Assembly: GCA_946486375.1 (NCBI GenBank)
Contig: CAMLTW010000002.1
Coordinates: forward strand, 310,001-374,000
Source: an uncultured Rikenellaceae bacterium
GTDB taxonomy: Bacteria; Bacteroidota; Bacteroidia; Bacteroidales; Rikenellaceae
Direction of reading: 5' to 3'
Length of the DNA stretch: 64,000 nt
The translations under genes were made by a program, and so were the position numbers. Every line of letters starts with the position of its first letter. The first letter of the stretch is position 1. This document shows positions 26,727 through 35,038 of this stretch, one piece after another. Below the pieces are notes generated by a model. It made no database searches. It saw only the letters and a program-made list of their open reading frames with translations, and was not told the origin of the DNA.

Positions 26727-27108
26727 GGGACAAAATTAGCAATAATAATACTCGGAAACGTGCAAATATCCCGCATTTTTCCCGGCGGCCTGCCGGAAAA
26801 CTTTTCCGGACGATTTTCCGAAGACGCCGGTTTTCGGGGGCATCGGATAAAAGCTGTTTTTCGCTCCGGTCGCCGTAAATGCATCCCACGCCGAACATAG
26901 CGGAACGAGAGTCGTTTTCATCTGTTTCTTCCGGAGCGGGACGGTAACCTCTGGCAACGTAATTTTCCCGTTGCCCGGATGCCGGGCGGATTCGCCCCTG
27001 TATAACGTTTCCGCCGCCCTCCGTAGTATGCGTTTTTCGAAGAGCGGCGGCAATGGTATCGATTGTTTCCGAGCAGGTTAGATGTCCATGGAAGGCCTCG
27101 TGCCTTCC
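26727..27108. other. intergenic region between DUF6298 gene and uvrB
   Basis: 382 bp. It contains the uvrB -7 element TAATTTTG (26738-26731 on the minus strand) and a hairpin GGAAGGC/GCCTTCC (27090-27108) directly after the DUF6298 stop that lacks a T run. No gene or other repeat is seen. Confidence 0.5.
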
Positions 27109-30100
27109 TTATTTCCGGGGCCGGAACCAGGCCACGGCGGCTCCCCGGAACGGTGCGGTCAGGGTAATGGCATATCCCCCTTCCACCGGTTCCGTCTGCG
27201 GAGCGATTTCTCCCGTTGCCGGGTCGATCCAGCACACCCTGTACTTGTTCCGGTCGCCTGTTAGGTTGAGGCTGACCGTAGGCCGGTCGCTATAGACGAT
27301 GTATCCCGTTCCCGGTTTTCCCAGTACTTTCTGGTTCAAGACTTGATTCCGTTGCAGGGTTTTGACCGCTATTTCTTCCATGGGGGACATGACGGCCGCA
27401 TCCCGGTTGAAAGCCGGATCGGCGATGTGGGGAATACGCGCCAGCGAACCTCCCGCCATCAGCACGGCCCAGCCCGCCGAGGCCCCGGCCGTTCCCGTGT
27501 TGGCCGAATAGATAACGGCTTTGTCCGGGTATTTCGTGCGGTATTCCAGCACGGCCCGGTAAATCTGGTCGAAAGAGCTTTTGCCCGGATCGACCAGCCG
27601 CGCATGTTGCCGCGGGGCCAGGCTTTGTCCGCCCTTCGGCGCATAGAGACTGCCGTCTTCCCGATAGTGCCACTGCCGAATGTCGATGATGTCCACTTCG
27701 GCGTTTCTCCGGGGATCGGCCAGAACCACGTCTTCCACGTCTTTGGTCGCCGTGAGGCAGGCGAGCGCGTTCCGCCCGTTCTGCTTTTCCCAGTCTCCGA
27801 TGATGTCCAGCCAGAACTTGACGAAATGGAGCGGCCCCGTGTATTCGTTTCCGAGGCTGTGGATCACACCGTCGTTGTCTCCGAAGTTTTTCAGGGACTG
27901 CAGGATGTAGTTCCGGTGGCACAAGGCCCGTTCCCGACGGCTGATGTCATAGAATTCCACCGCCATGTAGACCCGCTTGTCGCCTGCGAAAGGCGTATTT
28001 TCCATAAAACCCAGGTCGTTGACGTTGTTGGCGCTCCGCCACGGATAATCGACCCAGTGAGCGCCTTCTTCGATGATGTTGTGCTGGAGGTAGTGTTCGT
28101 GGAACAACACCAGTCCCTGCCGGTCGGCCCGGTCGGCGAACCCTTTCAGCCGCGACCAGTACCACGGGTTGAACCGGTAGAGATCATATTTGCTGAGCCG
28201 GTCATAGGCTTCTCCCTGTCCCGAACGGCTGAACGGCATTTCGAGGAAAGGCCCCCACACGTCCGCGCTGCTGCGCATGTTCCGTTCGTGATCGCTCCGG
28301 CGGCATTCGTACCAGAGAGCCGGGGCATGGGCATAGACGGCCACATGGTTCCGCACCATATCCCGCACCAGCGTGTCCAGATCGTCCGTTTTCCCGCGTC
28401 CTGTACGTCCCGGATCGAAATAGGTCAGGTTCGGGGCCGGATTCCGCTTGTCCCGTCCGCGGGCCGGGCTGATCCACATGGTCGAACGGGATTGTCCGCC
28501 CGTAACCAGCCGGTCGCCCCGTACGAGCTTCCCGTTTTTCACTTCCAGCGCAGGGGCCATCGACGAGACGACCGCCAGACGCGGCGTCCCTGCGATTTCG
28601 TCCGCGGACACGGCGCCGCCGGTTTCGGAAACCAGCGGATATTTTTCGATCATCAGGTCGATCCAGCGATACATGGTCGTATCGGGCGTTTGCGACATAC
28701 GGCTCAACACGGCGGCGTATTCCGGCGTCACCCGCGTCGCTTCATGCGTGGCATAGGCATATACCTTCGCTTCCTCCGGAGAACTTTTTCCGGTGCGTGC
28801 CTTGAGCTGTGCATAAAAAATGCTTTCCGGTTTCACGAACGTGTGGGAGAGTTCATAGTGTCCGTTCCCGTAAGGCTGCGTCCAGCTTCCGTAAGCCCAG
28901 TTCATGGCCGTGGGAGGCTTCATGCAGCGGATTTGTCCGGCCCGGCACTGCCAGAACAGGGAATTCGCCGCGCACCAGCCGGCTCCCCGGTTGTCCATGT
29001 CGCGATAGTCGTAGGACAGGCTGCCCCCTTCCACCGTCACCTTGTCGAACAGCACGCCCGTGCACCAGCCGCCCGTGGCCCCGCTGAAATGGTAGGGGAC
29101 GTGGGATTGGCATTGTACGAAGGCATTCGGCCCCGGAGCCGTGAAGCCCACCGAAAAATCGTGGTAGCCGTATTCCGCGTAGCAGCGCTGGAACAGCGTT
29201 TGCTGCCCTCGGGTCTGGAAGGAAAGGCGGCGCCAGTTGCCGATTTCACCCACCGGCGCCAGCGACTTGCAGTCTTCCACGGTGATGCGCCGGGCCGTTT
29301 CCCAGAGGGCCACCGCCGAGCTGACGAAATGTTCCGCCGTCAGCCGCCGCACCCAGCAGTCTTCCGCATTCTCGACCGTTACGGCCATCCAGCGGTGGTT
29401 TTCATCCTTCGGATTCGAGGCGTCGAAGTCGGAAACGCAGCGCAGGTTTTCCACGCCCGCGTTCCGGATGCGCCCGTCCCAGCTCAGTCCGGCCACCGCT
29501 CCGCCGCCGTACTGCGGATCGAGCGAAGCGGTCAGGGGAACGTCCAGCGTTACGGAGGTCGGCGTCGTCGAGGTCACCGTCCGTTCCCACCGGATGTCGT
29601 ATTCGCCCGGTTTCCAGGCGACGAGGTTGTATTCCATTTCGTGTCCGAGGCGGTCGGTGCCCAGTTCCCGGAGCCATTCCTCCGTAGAAGGTCGCGTCAC
29701 GATCACCCGGTCGCCCGCCTGAAAGCCGTGAGGGGCGGAAAGCGTCAGTACGTTTGCGTTGACCGGTACATAGCCGTCGGCCACGGGCATCGCTTCGCCG
29801 ATCCGACGGTCGTCGCGTCCGGCGATCCGGATCAGGGTTTCGCGCCCTTCGCCTTTGGCCCGCAGTACGGTGCCGTCCGCTGCGGAACCGCTGCCCCGCA
29901 ACACGACGCCCGAAGTTCGGATCAGCAGCGAGCCGTCGATTTCATACGTGCCTTTTTCCAGCAGCACCGTTCCCCGGAATCCGTCGGCATTCGCCGGCAG
30001 CGAGGATACGTAGTCGATAGCCCGCTGGATTCGCGCCGTGGCATCTCCCGCTTTCCACGGGACGATGACTTTGACTGCCACATTCGGTATCGGCGCTTCG

Positions 30101-30291
30101 GAGGCCCGGTAGCCGCAGTAGGAAAAATCGGGTACCCGGTCGCTGTTGGGGTAGGGTTTGTAATGCAGGTTACCCCGTTCGTCGATGTGGATCGGGGAAT
30201 CGGGTGTGGTTTTGAAATGAGCGGATGCCGTCCCTGCCGCCAGAACGAGGCAGGCGCAGAGCAACAACGGCTGCAAGCATGTCGGTTTCAT
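27109..30291 (-). CDS. two-domain secreted protein: pectate-lyase-like beta-helix plus DUF6298
   Basis: 1060 residues with a signal peptide (MKPTCLQPLLLCACLVLAAGTASA). Residues about 60-480 show right-handed beta-helix character: VIVPWKAGDATARIQRAIDYV..FRGTVLLEKGTYEIDGSLLIRTSGVVLRGSG is the opening of the pectate-lyase superfamily, followed by rungs such as VENAEDCWVRRLTAEHF and RRITVEDCKSL. Residues about 600-960 match DUF6298: a TIM-barrel-like region with WYECRRSDHERN, LVLFHEHYLQHNIIEEGAHWVDYPWR and GVIHSLGNEYTGPLHFVKFWLDII, whose Asn-Glu pair could be catalytic. It probably acts on pectin-type or related plant polysaccharides in the periplasm; the reaction is not known to me. It is monocistronic, with a TATCTTTA -7-like element at 30321-30314. 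Confidence 0.7.
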   Translation of the reverse strand: MKPTCLQPLLLCACLVLAAGTASAHFKTTPDSPIHIDERGNLHYKPYPNSDRVPDFSYCGYRASEAPIPNVAVKVIVPWKAGDATARIQRAIDYVSSLPANADGFRGTVLLEKGTYEIDGSLLIRTSGVVLRGSGSAADGTVLRAKGEGRETLIRIAGRDDRRIGEAMPVADGYVPVNANVLTLSAPHGFQAGDRVIVTRPSTEEWLRELGTDRLGHEMEYNLVAWKPGEYDIRWERTVTSTTPTSVTLDVPLTASLDPQYGGGAVAGLSWDGRIRNAGVENLRCVSDFDASNPKDENHRWMAVTVENAEDCWVRRLTAEHFVSSAVALWETARRITVEDCKSLAPVGEIGNWRRLSFQTRGQQTLFQRCYAEYGYHDFSVGFTAPGPNAFVQCQSHVPYHFSGATGGWCTGVLFDKVTVEGGSLSYDYRDMDNRGAGWCAANSLFWQCRAGQIRCMKPPTAMNWAYGSWTQPYGNGHYELSHTFVKPESIFYAQLKARTGKSSPEEAKVYAYATHEATRVTPEYAAVLSRMSQTPDTTMYRWIDLMIEKYPLVSETGGAVSADEIAGTPRLAVVSSMAPALEVKNGKLVRGDRLVTGGQSRSTMWISPARGRDKRNPAPNLTYFDPGRTGRGKTDDLDTLVRDMVRNHVAVYAHAPALWYECRRSDHERNMRSSADVWGPFLEMPFSRSGQGEAYDRLSKYDLYRFNPWYWSRLKGFADRADRQGLVLFHEHYLQHNIIEEGAHWVDYPWRSANNVNDLGFMENTPFAGDKRVYMAVEFYDISRRERALCHRNYILQSLKNFGDNDGVIHSLGNEYTGPLHFVKFWLDIIGDWEKQNGRNALACLTATKDVEDVVLADPRRNAEVDIIDIRQWHYREDGSLYAPKGGQSLAPRQHARLVDPGKSSFDQIYRAVLEYRTKYPDKAVIYSANTGTAGASAGWAVLMAGGSLARIPHIADPAFNRDAAVMSPMEEIAVKTLQRNQVLNQKVLGKPGTGYIVYSDRPTVSLNLTGDRNKYRVCWIDPATGEIAPQTEPVEGGYAITLTAPFRGAAVAWFRPRK

Positions 30292-30440
30292 GTTTCCGTC
30301 GGGTTTGTTCGGATAAAGATAGCGATTTTTCCTGAAACAGAAATTGGAATTTTTCCGGTTGCCGGGATGGGGAAACCGGAAAAGGGCCGGATGCGTTCGT
30401 CATTCCCTTCCATCGCTAGGGATCGTCGGAAAGAATACGC

Positions 30441-31637
30441 CTACCTCAACTTGTTCTTTTCGTAGTGGGGCGCTACCCGTAGCCGGAAGTAGAGGGCCGA
30501 AACGACGGTCAGGCAGGCGCCGAATAGATAGGCTTTGTCGAAGGTGCTGATTTGGGCGATGTAGCCGCCCGCCAGCAGGCCCGCTCCGATCCCGACATCC
30601 CACGAGGTCAGGTAGGTGGACGTGGCCGTTCCGCGCTGGCTGTTGGGGGCGAGGTTGACGAACAGGGTGTTGAAGGCCGGAAACATCGTCCCGAATCCGG
30701 TTCCCAGGAACAGCGCCAGCCCGAAGAAGACCGCCGTGCCCGCCGCCCGGTTCCACTCCATCAACGTCGCGCAGCCCGCCAATATGAAAAAACAGACGCA
30801 GACGATGTAAATCCCGAAGGAGATGACCTGCGGAATCCGTCCCTTGTCCACCTGCCTGCCGGAGAAAATGCGGGAAACGGCCATCCCTGCGGCCATCAGG
30901 GTGAAGAAAAGGCCCGATCCGCCCGTGATGCCGATTTGCTTGGCGTACATGGCTACGTAAGTGGTGGTCATCCCGTAGGGAATGGAGAGCAGCAGCAGGT
31001 CGAGTCCGGCCGGGATGCCTTTGACGAGGAAAAACCGGTCGAGCGAAACCGGTTCCCGTTTGACGGGAGGCTTGGCCGGAGCCTTGACGAGGGTCGCCAT
31101 GCCGAGTCCCAGCGTGCAGGATACCAGCGCACAGAGGAAAATCACCTCGAAAGAGTAGGCGTCATGCAGGAAAAGCCCCGTCATCGGCCCTACGGACATG
31201 GCGATGTTGTTCGCCAGTCCGTAATAGCCCAATCCTTCGCCCCGCCGGGAGGAAGGCATGATGTCTATCACCACCGTATTCCCGGACACGGTGACCGTGC
31301 CGAAGGCGAAGCCGTGGACGATGCGCAGCATGGCGAACAGGGTGAGGGTGCCGGCCAACAGATATCCGGCGAAAATAGCGGTGAACACCGTGAAGGCGAA
31401 TAAGTAGAGCGGCTTCCGGGCGAACGTGTCGAGCAGGTAACCCGAAAAAGGCCGGATCGTCAGCGCGGCGATGGTGTAGCACGAGAGGACGATTCCCACG
31501 GTGGCGTTTCCCGTATGGAAAATTTCGGTCAGGTAGAACGGCAACACCGGCATCAGCAGGTAGAAACCGAAATACAGCAGGAAGTTGGCCGAAAGGATAT
31601 AACAGTAGCTTGGTGTGACGAGACGGTCTTTAGGCAT
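30441..31637 (-). CDS. major facilitator superfamily transporter
   Basis: 398 residues with about 12 hydrophobic segments. The MFS loop 2-3 motif is partly kept in IRPFSGYLLDTFARKPLY (consensus G-x3-D-x2-G-R-x3). The first helix region is SANFLLYFGFYLLMPVLPFYLTEIF, typical of drug-efflux type MFS proteins (the YwfA/arabinose-efflux set). The substrate is unknown. The ATG at 31637 (MPKDRLVTPSYCYIL) is preferred over an open upstream extension because the extension is cysteine- and arginine-rich and crosses the promoter: TACTTTTG, an exact -7, is at 31658-31651. It is divergent from pdxH. Confidence 0.85.
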   Translation of the reverse strand: MPKDRLVTPSYCYILSANFLLYFGFYLLMPVLPFYLTEIFHTGNATVGIVLSCYTIAALTIRPFSGYLLDTFARKPLYLFAFTVFTAIFAGYLLAGTLTLFAMLRIVHGFAFGTVTVSGNTVVIDIMPSSRRGEGLGYYGLANNIAMSVGPMTGLFLHDAYSFEVIFLCALVSCTLGLGMATLVKAPAKPPVKREPVSLDRFFLVKGIPAGLDLLLLSIPYGMTTTYVAMYAKQIGITGGSGLFFTLMAAGMAVSRIFSGRQVDKGRIPQVISFGIYIVCVCFFILAGCATLMEWNRAAGTAVFFGLALFLGTGFGTMFPAFNTLFVNLAPNSQRGTATSTYLTSWDVGIGAGLLAGGYIAQISTFDKAYLFGACLTVVSALYFRLRVAPHYEKNKLR

Positions 31638-31892
31638 GGAAAATTTTTGACAAAAGTAACGCTGTTTCGGAAAATATGTTGCATCCGGAGCGTCTGTTTT
31701 TACCGGAAAACGTTTTGGCCGGGAGGCTCTTGCGGTTCGAATTGGTTCCTGCACGGATTCCGCAAGCGGTAATCTGTCGCTTTTCCGAATGTATCGCAAG
31801 GCGGGACGCGATTCTTTCCGGTTTTAGGAACGGAGGCCGGGAAAGATTTGCATCGTTTTTGAGACAATAAACGATCAACCCCGGATCGGAAA

Positions 31893-32531
31893 ATGGACAT
31901 TGCAGATTTCAGAAAGGAATATACGCGCGGCGGTCTGAGCCGGCGCGAGGTGCCGGACGATCCGTCGCTCCTGTTCGGACGGTGGCTCGAAGAAGCGATC
32001 GTCGCGGAGCTGCCCGAACCGAACGCCATGCTGCTGGCGACAGCCTCCGTCGAGTGTCGTCCATCCGCGCGCACCGTGCTGCTCAAGGGATTCGAGGACG
32101 GAAAGTTTCTGTTTTTTACCAACTACGAAAGCCGCAAGGGGCGGCAGATTGCGGGAAACCCCCACGTGTCTCTTTCTTTCGTATGGCTCCCGCTGGAGCG
32201 GCAGGTGCACGTGGAAGGAACGGCCGCACCCCTTCCGGCCGTCGAATCGGATGCCTATTTCGATTCCCGTCCTTACGGCAGCCGGATTGGAGCGTTGGTT
32301 TCGCCTCAAAGCCGCGTGATTCCCAGCCGGCATGAACTCGTGCGGCGGTTCGACGAAGCCTTCGATGCATACCGTCACCGTCCGTTGCTCCGGCCTTCCT
32401 GTTGGGGCGGTTATGCCGTTACGCCGCAGCGTTACGAATTCTGGCAGGGGCGGGAGAACCGCCTGCACGACCGGATTCTGTACGTCCTGCAATCGGACGG
32501 AGACTGGCGGATCGAGCGGCTGGCTCCCTGA
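31893..32531 (+). CDS. pdxH: pyridoxamine 5'-phosphate oxidase
   Basis: 212 residues, the family length. The FMN-binding split barrel is seen in SARTVLLKGFEDGKFLFFTNYESRKGRQIAGNPHVSLSFVWLPLERQVHVEG; the substrate site includes FDSRPYGSRIGALVSPQS and the C-terminal RLHDRILY. It oxidises pyridoxamine or pyridoxine 5'-phosphate to PLP with oxygen, an oxygen-dependent step that is of note in an otherwise anaerobic-looking gene set. It is monocistronic, 256 bp from the MFS start on the other strand. Confidence 0.95.
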   Translation: MDIADFRKEYTRGGLSRREVPDDPSLLFGRWLEEAIVAELPEPNAMLLATASVECRPSARTVLLKGFEDGKFLFFTNYESRKGRQIAGNPHVSLSFVWLPLERQVHVEGTAAPLPAVESDAYFDSRPYGSRIGALVSPQSRVIPSRHELVRRFDEAFDAYRHRPLLRPSCWGGYAVTPQRYEFWQGRENRLHDRILYVLQSDGDWRIERLAP

Positions 32532-32718
32532 AGCCGTACGATCCGCAATACAGAGAAAGGCTCTACCCGAATCGTATCTTTGGTGTATCGTTGTGGAATG
32601 CGAGCCGTGAGGCGACACCCGATGGATATTAGGGGGTCTTTGCGGAATGCGGCTTCCCGGAAGCCCGTTTTCCGGATCGGCTGGTAGAGGCGGACGGAGA
32701 AATACCTACATGTGAGGA

Positions 32719-32749
32719 TTGCGGCAGGAAAATGAAAAGCCTACTTTTG
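32719..32749 (+). promoter_or_regulatory. promoter of the hemerythrin-LuxR operon
   Basis: TTG (32719-32721), 20 nt, TACTTTTG (32742-32749), a full -7 match with correct spacing, 81 bp before the hemerythrin ATG. Confidence 0.65.
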
Positions 32750-32830
32750 TCTCCGTAAAGTCCGGCGGTAAAACGCCGGCGGCCGGATCGGATTTCCCCG
32801 TTTTCGTTCCGGCTGTAAACGAGACCGATC

Positions 32831-33532
32831 ATGGAAAACCTGTACAAACTCGGTAAATACAAGGAAACCGACCGGATGTGCGATCTGATTTGCGATCATT
32901 ATCCGATGCTGCTGGTGATGAGCCGTTTCGGAATCCCGCTGGGTTTCGGAGACAAAAGCATCCGGGAGGTTTGCGCGGAAAACGGGGTGGACACGGATAC
33001 TTTTCTGGCGGTCGTCAATCTGTTGCGCGAGGAAGGGACGAAAGCGGATACGGGAAACGTTTCCGTCGAATCGCTCATTTCCTACCTGCGGAATTCGCAC
33101 GACTATTTCCTGGAATTCCGTCTGCCGGCCATTCGCCGCAAACTCATCGAAGCCATCGACTGCCGACGCAGCGACGTGTCGTTCGCCGTTCTCCGTTTCT
33201 TTGACGAATACGCCGGGGAGGTGCGAAAACACATGCAGTACGAGGAAGAAACCGTGTTTCCGTATGTGGAGTCGCTGCTGACGGGCCGGACAGACCCGGC
33301 TTACAACATCGGTATTTTCCGCAAGCGGCACGATCAGGTGGAGGCCCGGCTGTCCGAGTTGAAAAACATCCTCATCAAATATTATCCCGCCGAGAGCAGC
33401 AACGAACTGAACGGCGTTCTGTTCGATATCTTTTCCTGCCAGCGTGACCTGGCTTCCCATAACTACGTGGAGGATCATTTGTTCGTGCCGTCGATCGTCC
33501 GGCTGGAACGGGAGAGGGGAGGAAGGTCATGA
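32831..33532 (+). CDS. hemerythrin-domain protein, RIC/ScdA-like
   Basis: 233 residues. The N-terminal part (YKETDRMCDLICDHYPMLLVMSRFGIPLGFGDKSIREVCAENGVD) resembles the ScdA_N/DUF542 domain of iron-centre repair proteins but lacks its CCGG cysteines. The C-terminal hemerythrin four-helix bundle has candidate di-iron ligands in YLRNSHDYF, VRKHMQYEEE, FRKRHDQVE and LASHNYVEDHLFVP (His-Glu-His). RIC proteins repair nitrosylated iron-sulphur clusters or sense NO/O2. The missing cysteines suggest a sensor or a variant chemistry. Its stop overlaps the next gene, a LuxR-type regulator, by 4 bp (ATGA), so the two are translationally coupled. Confidence 0.85.
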   Translation: MENLYKLGKYKETDRMCDLICDHYPMLLVMSRFGIPLGFGDKSIREVCAENGVDTDTFLAVVNLLREEGTKADTGNVSVESLISYLRNSHDYFLEFRLPAIRRKLIEAIDCRRSDVSFAVLRFFDEYAGEVRKHMQYEEETVFPYVESLLTGRTDPAYNIGIFRKRHDQVEARLSELKNILIKYYPAESSNELNGVLFDIFSCQRDLASHNYVEDHLFVPSIVRLERERGGRS

Positions 33533-34167
33533 CGGCGACGTTGAGGATAGCGGTGGCCGAACCGTCGATCATTCTGCGCAACGGCGTCATTTCGGTCCTG
33601 CAACAGTTACCGGGGTTGAACATCCACGTGGTGGAAATCCGCGATCCGGAACAACTGGCCGTTTCCCTGTGCAACCACCGTCCGGATATATTGCTGGTCA
33701 ATCCCGCGTCGCCGGGGCTGCCGCCCGTGCATCGGCTTCGGCAGCAGACGGGATGCCGGGAGATGCGATGCGTGGCGCTGTTGACCGCGTTGACCGATCG
33801 GGAGTCGTTGAAAGCGTTCGACGAAAGCATTTCGCTGTACGACAGCGTGGAACAGATCGCCGGGAAATTGCAACGGTTGGTTTCCGCTCCTGCCGCACGC
33901 CGAGAGCCTGCCGGAACGTTGAGCGTCCGGGAACGGGAAATCGTGGTTTGCATCGTGAAAGGAATGACCAACAAACAGATTGCGGAGAAGCTGTTCATAT
34001 CGACCCATACGGTCATCACGCATCGGCGGAACGTAGCCGCTAAATTACAGATACACAGTCCGGCGGGATTGACGATCTATGCCATTGTGAACCGACTGGT
34101 GGATTTGGACGACATTCGCGGTACGATTCCCGATGGAGGCGAGCGACCGGGCGGCAGGGAGTTATGA
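33529..34167 (+). CDS. LuxR/NarL-type regulator with degenerate receiver domain
   Basis: 212 residues. Residues 1-120 look like a receiver (LRIAVAEPSIILRNGVISVLQQL..HRPDILLVNPASPG), but the phospho-acceptor aspartate is Asn58 and the N-terminal acidic pair is reduced to Glu11. The C-terminal LuxR helix-turn-helix is intact: LSVREREIVVCIVKGMTNKQIAEKLFISTHTVITHRRNVAAKLQI. It is therefore probably a DNA-binding regulator not driven by phosphorylation, likely responding through its coupled hemerythrin partner to NO, oxygen or redox state (inference). The stop codon lies inside the first box (TTATGAACA) of the downstream box cluster. Confidence 0.85.
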   Translation: MTATLRIAVAEPSIILRNGVISVLQQLPGLNIHVVEIRDPEQLAVSLCNHRPDILLVNPASPGLPPVHRLRQQTGCREMRCVALLTALTDRESLKAFDESISLYDSVEQIAGKLQRLVSAPAARREPAGTLSVREREIVVCIVKGMTNKQIAEKLFISTHTVITHRRNVAAKLQIHSPAGLTIYAIVNRLVDLDDIRGTIPDGGERPGGREL

Positions 34168-34560
34168 ACAAGGGGTGTTGATAATCGGCCGTAAAACGAA
34201 AGATTGCGGGGACGTCGGAGCGGCGCAGAAAAGACTGGGCAACGGGTTATCAAAAGTTTTCCGGAGGTTGCTGACAAGGAGTGTTTATAAGTTGGGCCGG
34301 AGATGGAGCGGAAGGTCGGGAGGGAATGATTGCGAACAGTTATTGTTAATAACTTGTTCACAAGCGATGAAAGACAGAACGGCGGCAGGATGGGGGGGTA
34401 AAGAAGGGTTGGGGAGGCCTGCACAAGGTCTGCAAATGATTCCGGACAGATAATGATACTGTTCGCGAGGGGTAACTAAGACGGTATAAAGAGTGCAATA
34501 CCGGGAAAGAAAATAACGAAGCGGGAAGTTATGAACAGTTGTGAACATCGTTGTTCATAA
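34162..34560. other. candidate replication origin: cluster of eight DnaA-box-like 9-mers
   Basis: Eight 9-mers fit TTRTNAACA in 399 bp. Plus strand: TTATGAACA at 34162 and 34529, TTGTGAACA at 34539. Minus strand: TTATCAACA (34176-34184), TTATAAACA (34282-34290), TTATTAACA (34344-34352), TTGTGAACA (34355-34363), TTATGAACA (34552-34560). A weaker TTATCAAAA is at 34247. They group as pairs or triplets, the last three within 32 bp. DnaA boxes are TTATNCACA in E. coli and vary in Bacteroidetes. No gene is present; AT-richer stretches at about 34480-34520 and 34630-34680 could unwind. An alternative is a regulatory array for an unknown factor. Confidence 0.6.
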
Positions 34561-35038
34561 GTACGGCTCCTTTTCAGAGTTCGTGACAGATGGGAATGGC
34601 AGACGCCCACGGTTGAAAAGAGTCGTGGAAACGGAAGTAGTTTAAAGATACGGTTTATTAAAGGTTTTGAAAGTTGTTTGGATTGTCAGCGAGGGCGGCG
34701 GGAATTTTCCCGCCGCCCTCCGGCTTTTCCGCAACTGCCGTGTCCCGAAACTTTGTCCGGCCGACGCGAACCGAAAAACGGAATTATCGGGGTTCGGAGC
34801 CGTTTCCCTATTTCGGGACGATCTTTCCCGACGCTCTCCGTTTTTCCGGTATCGGAAACGGAAGACGTCATTTCCGGAAAGTCCATCCGGGATTTTAGCA
34901 GGTTTTCAGGGAAGAATTTTTCCGTCGCGGGTTCGGATTTCAGGCATTCACGGGTTGGAAAACAGGATTCCTGAATTGGACAGAGGATCTGAATGGAGCG
35001 TATTTTTCCTATCTTGTAACGCAATAGCGATTTTGACG
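34168..35038. other. 0.87-kb region without a gene, origin-like cluster plus maturase leader
   Basis: Holds the box cluster, the GC hairpin at 34691-34720 and about 320 bp of sequence up to the sulfatase-maturase start in which I see only open frames without family resemblance. An in-frame extension of the maturase is open back to 34667, but it would translate the hairpin and lacks conserved features. Confidence 0.6.
34691..34720 (+). terminator. perfect 14-bp GC-rich hairpin
   Basis: GAGGGCGGCGGGAA and TTCCCGCCGCCCTC are perfect arms separated by TT. It is followed by CGGCTTTTCC, a short T run, on the plus strand. It may be a terminator or a barrier between the origin-like cluster and the next gene. 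Confidence 0.5.

Noticed and set aside
33529..34167. Classical two-component response regulator
   Set aside because: The phospho-acceptor is Asn58 and the acidic pocket is reduced; no histidine kinase is nearby.
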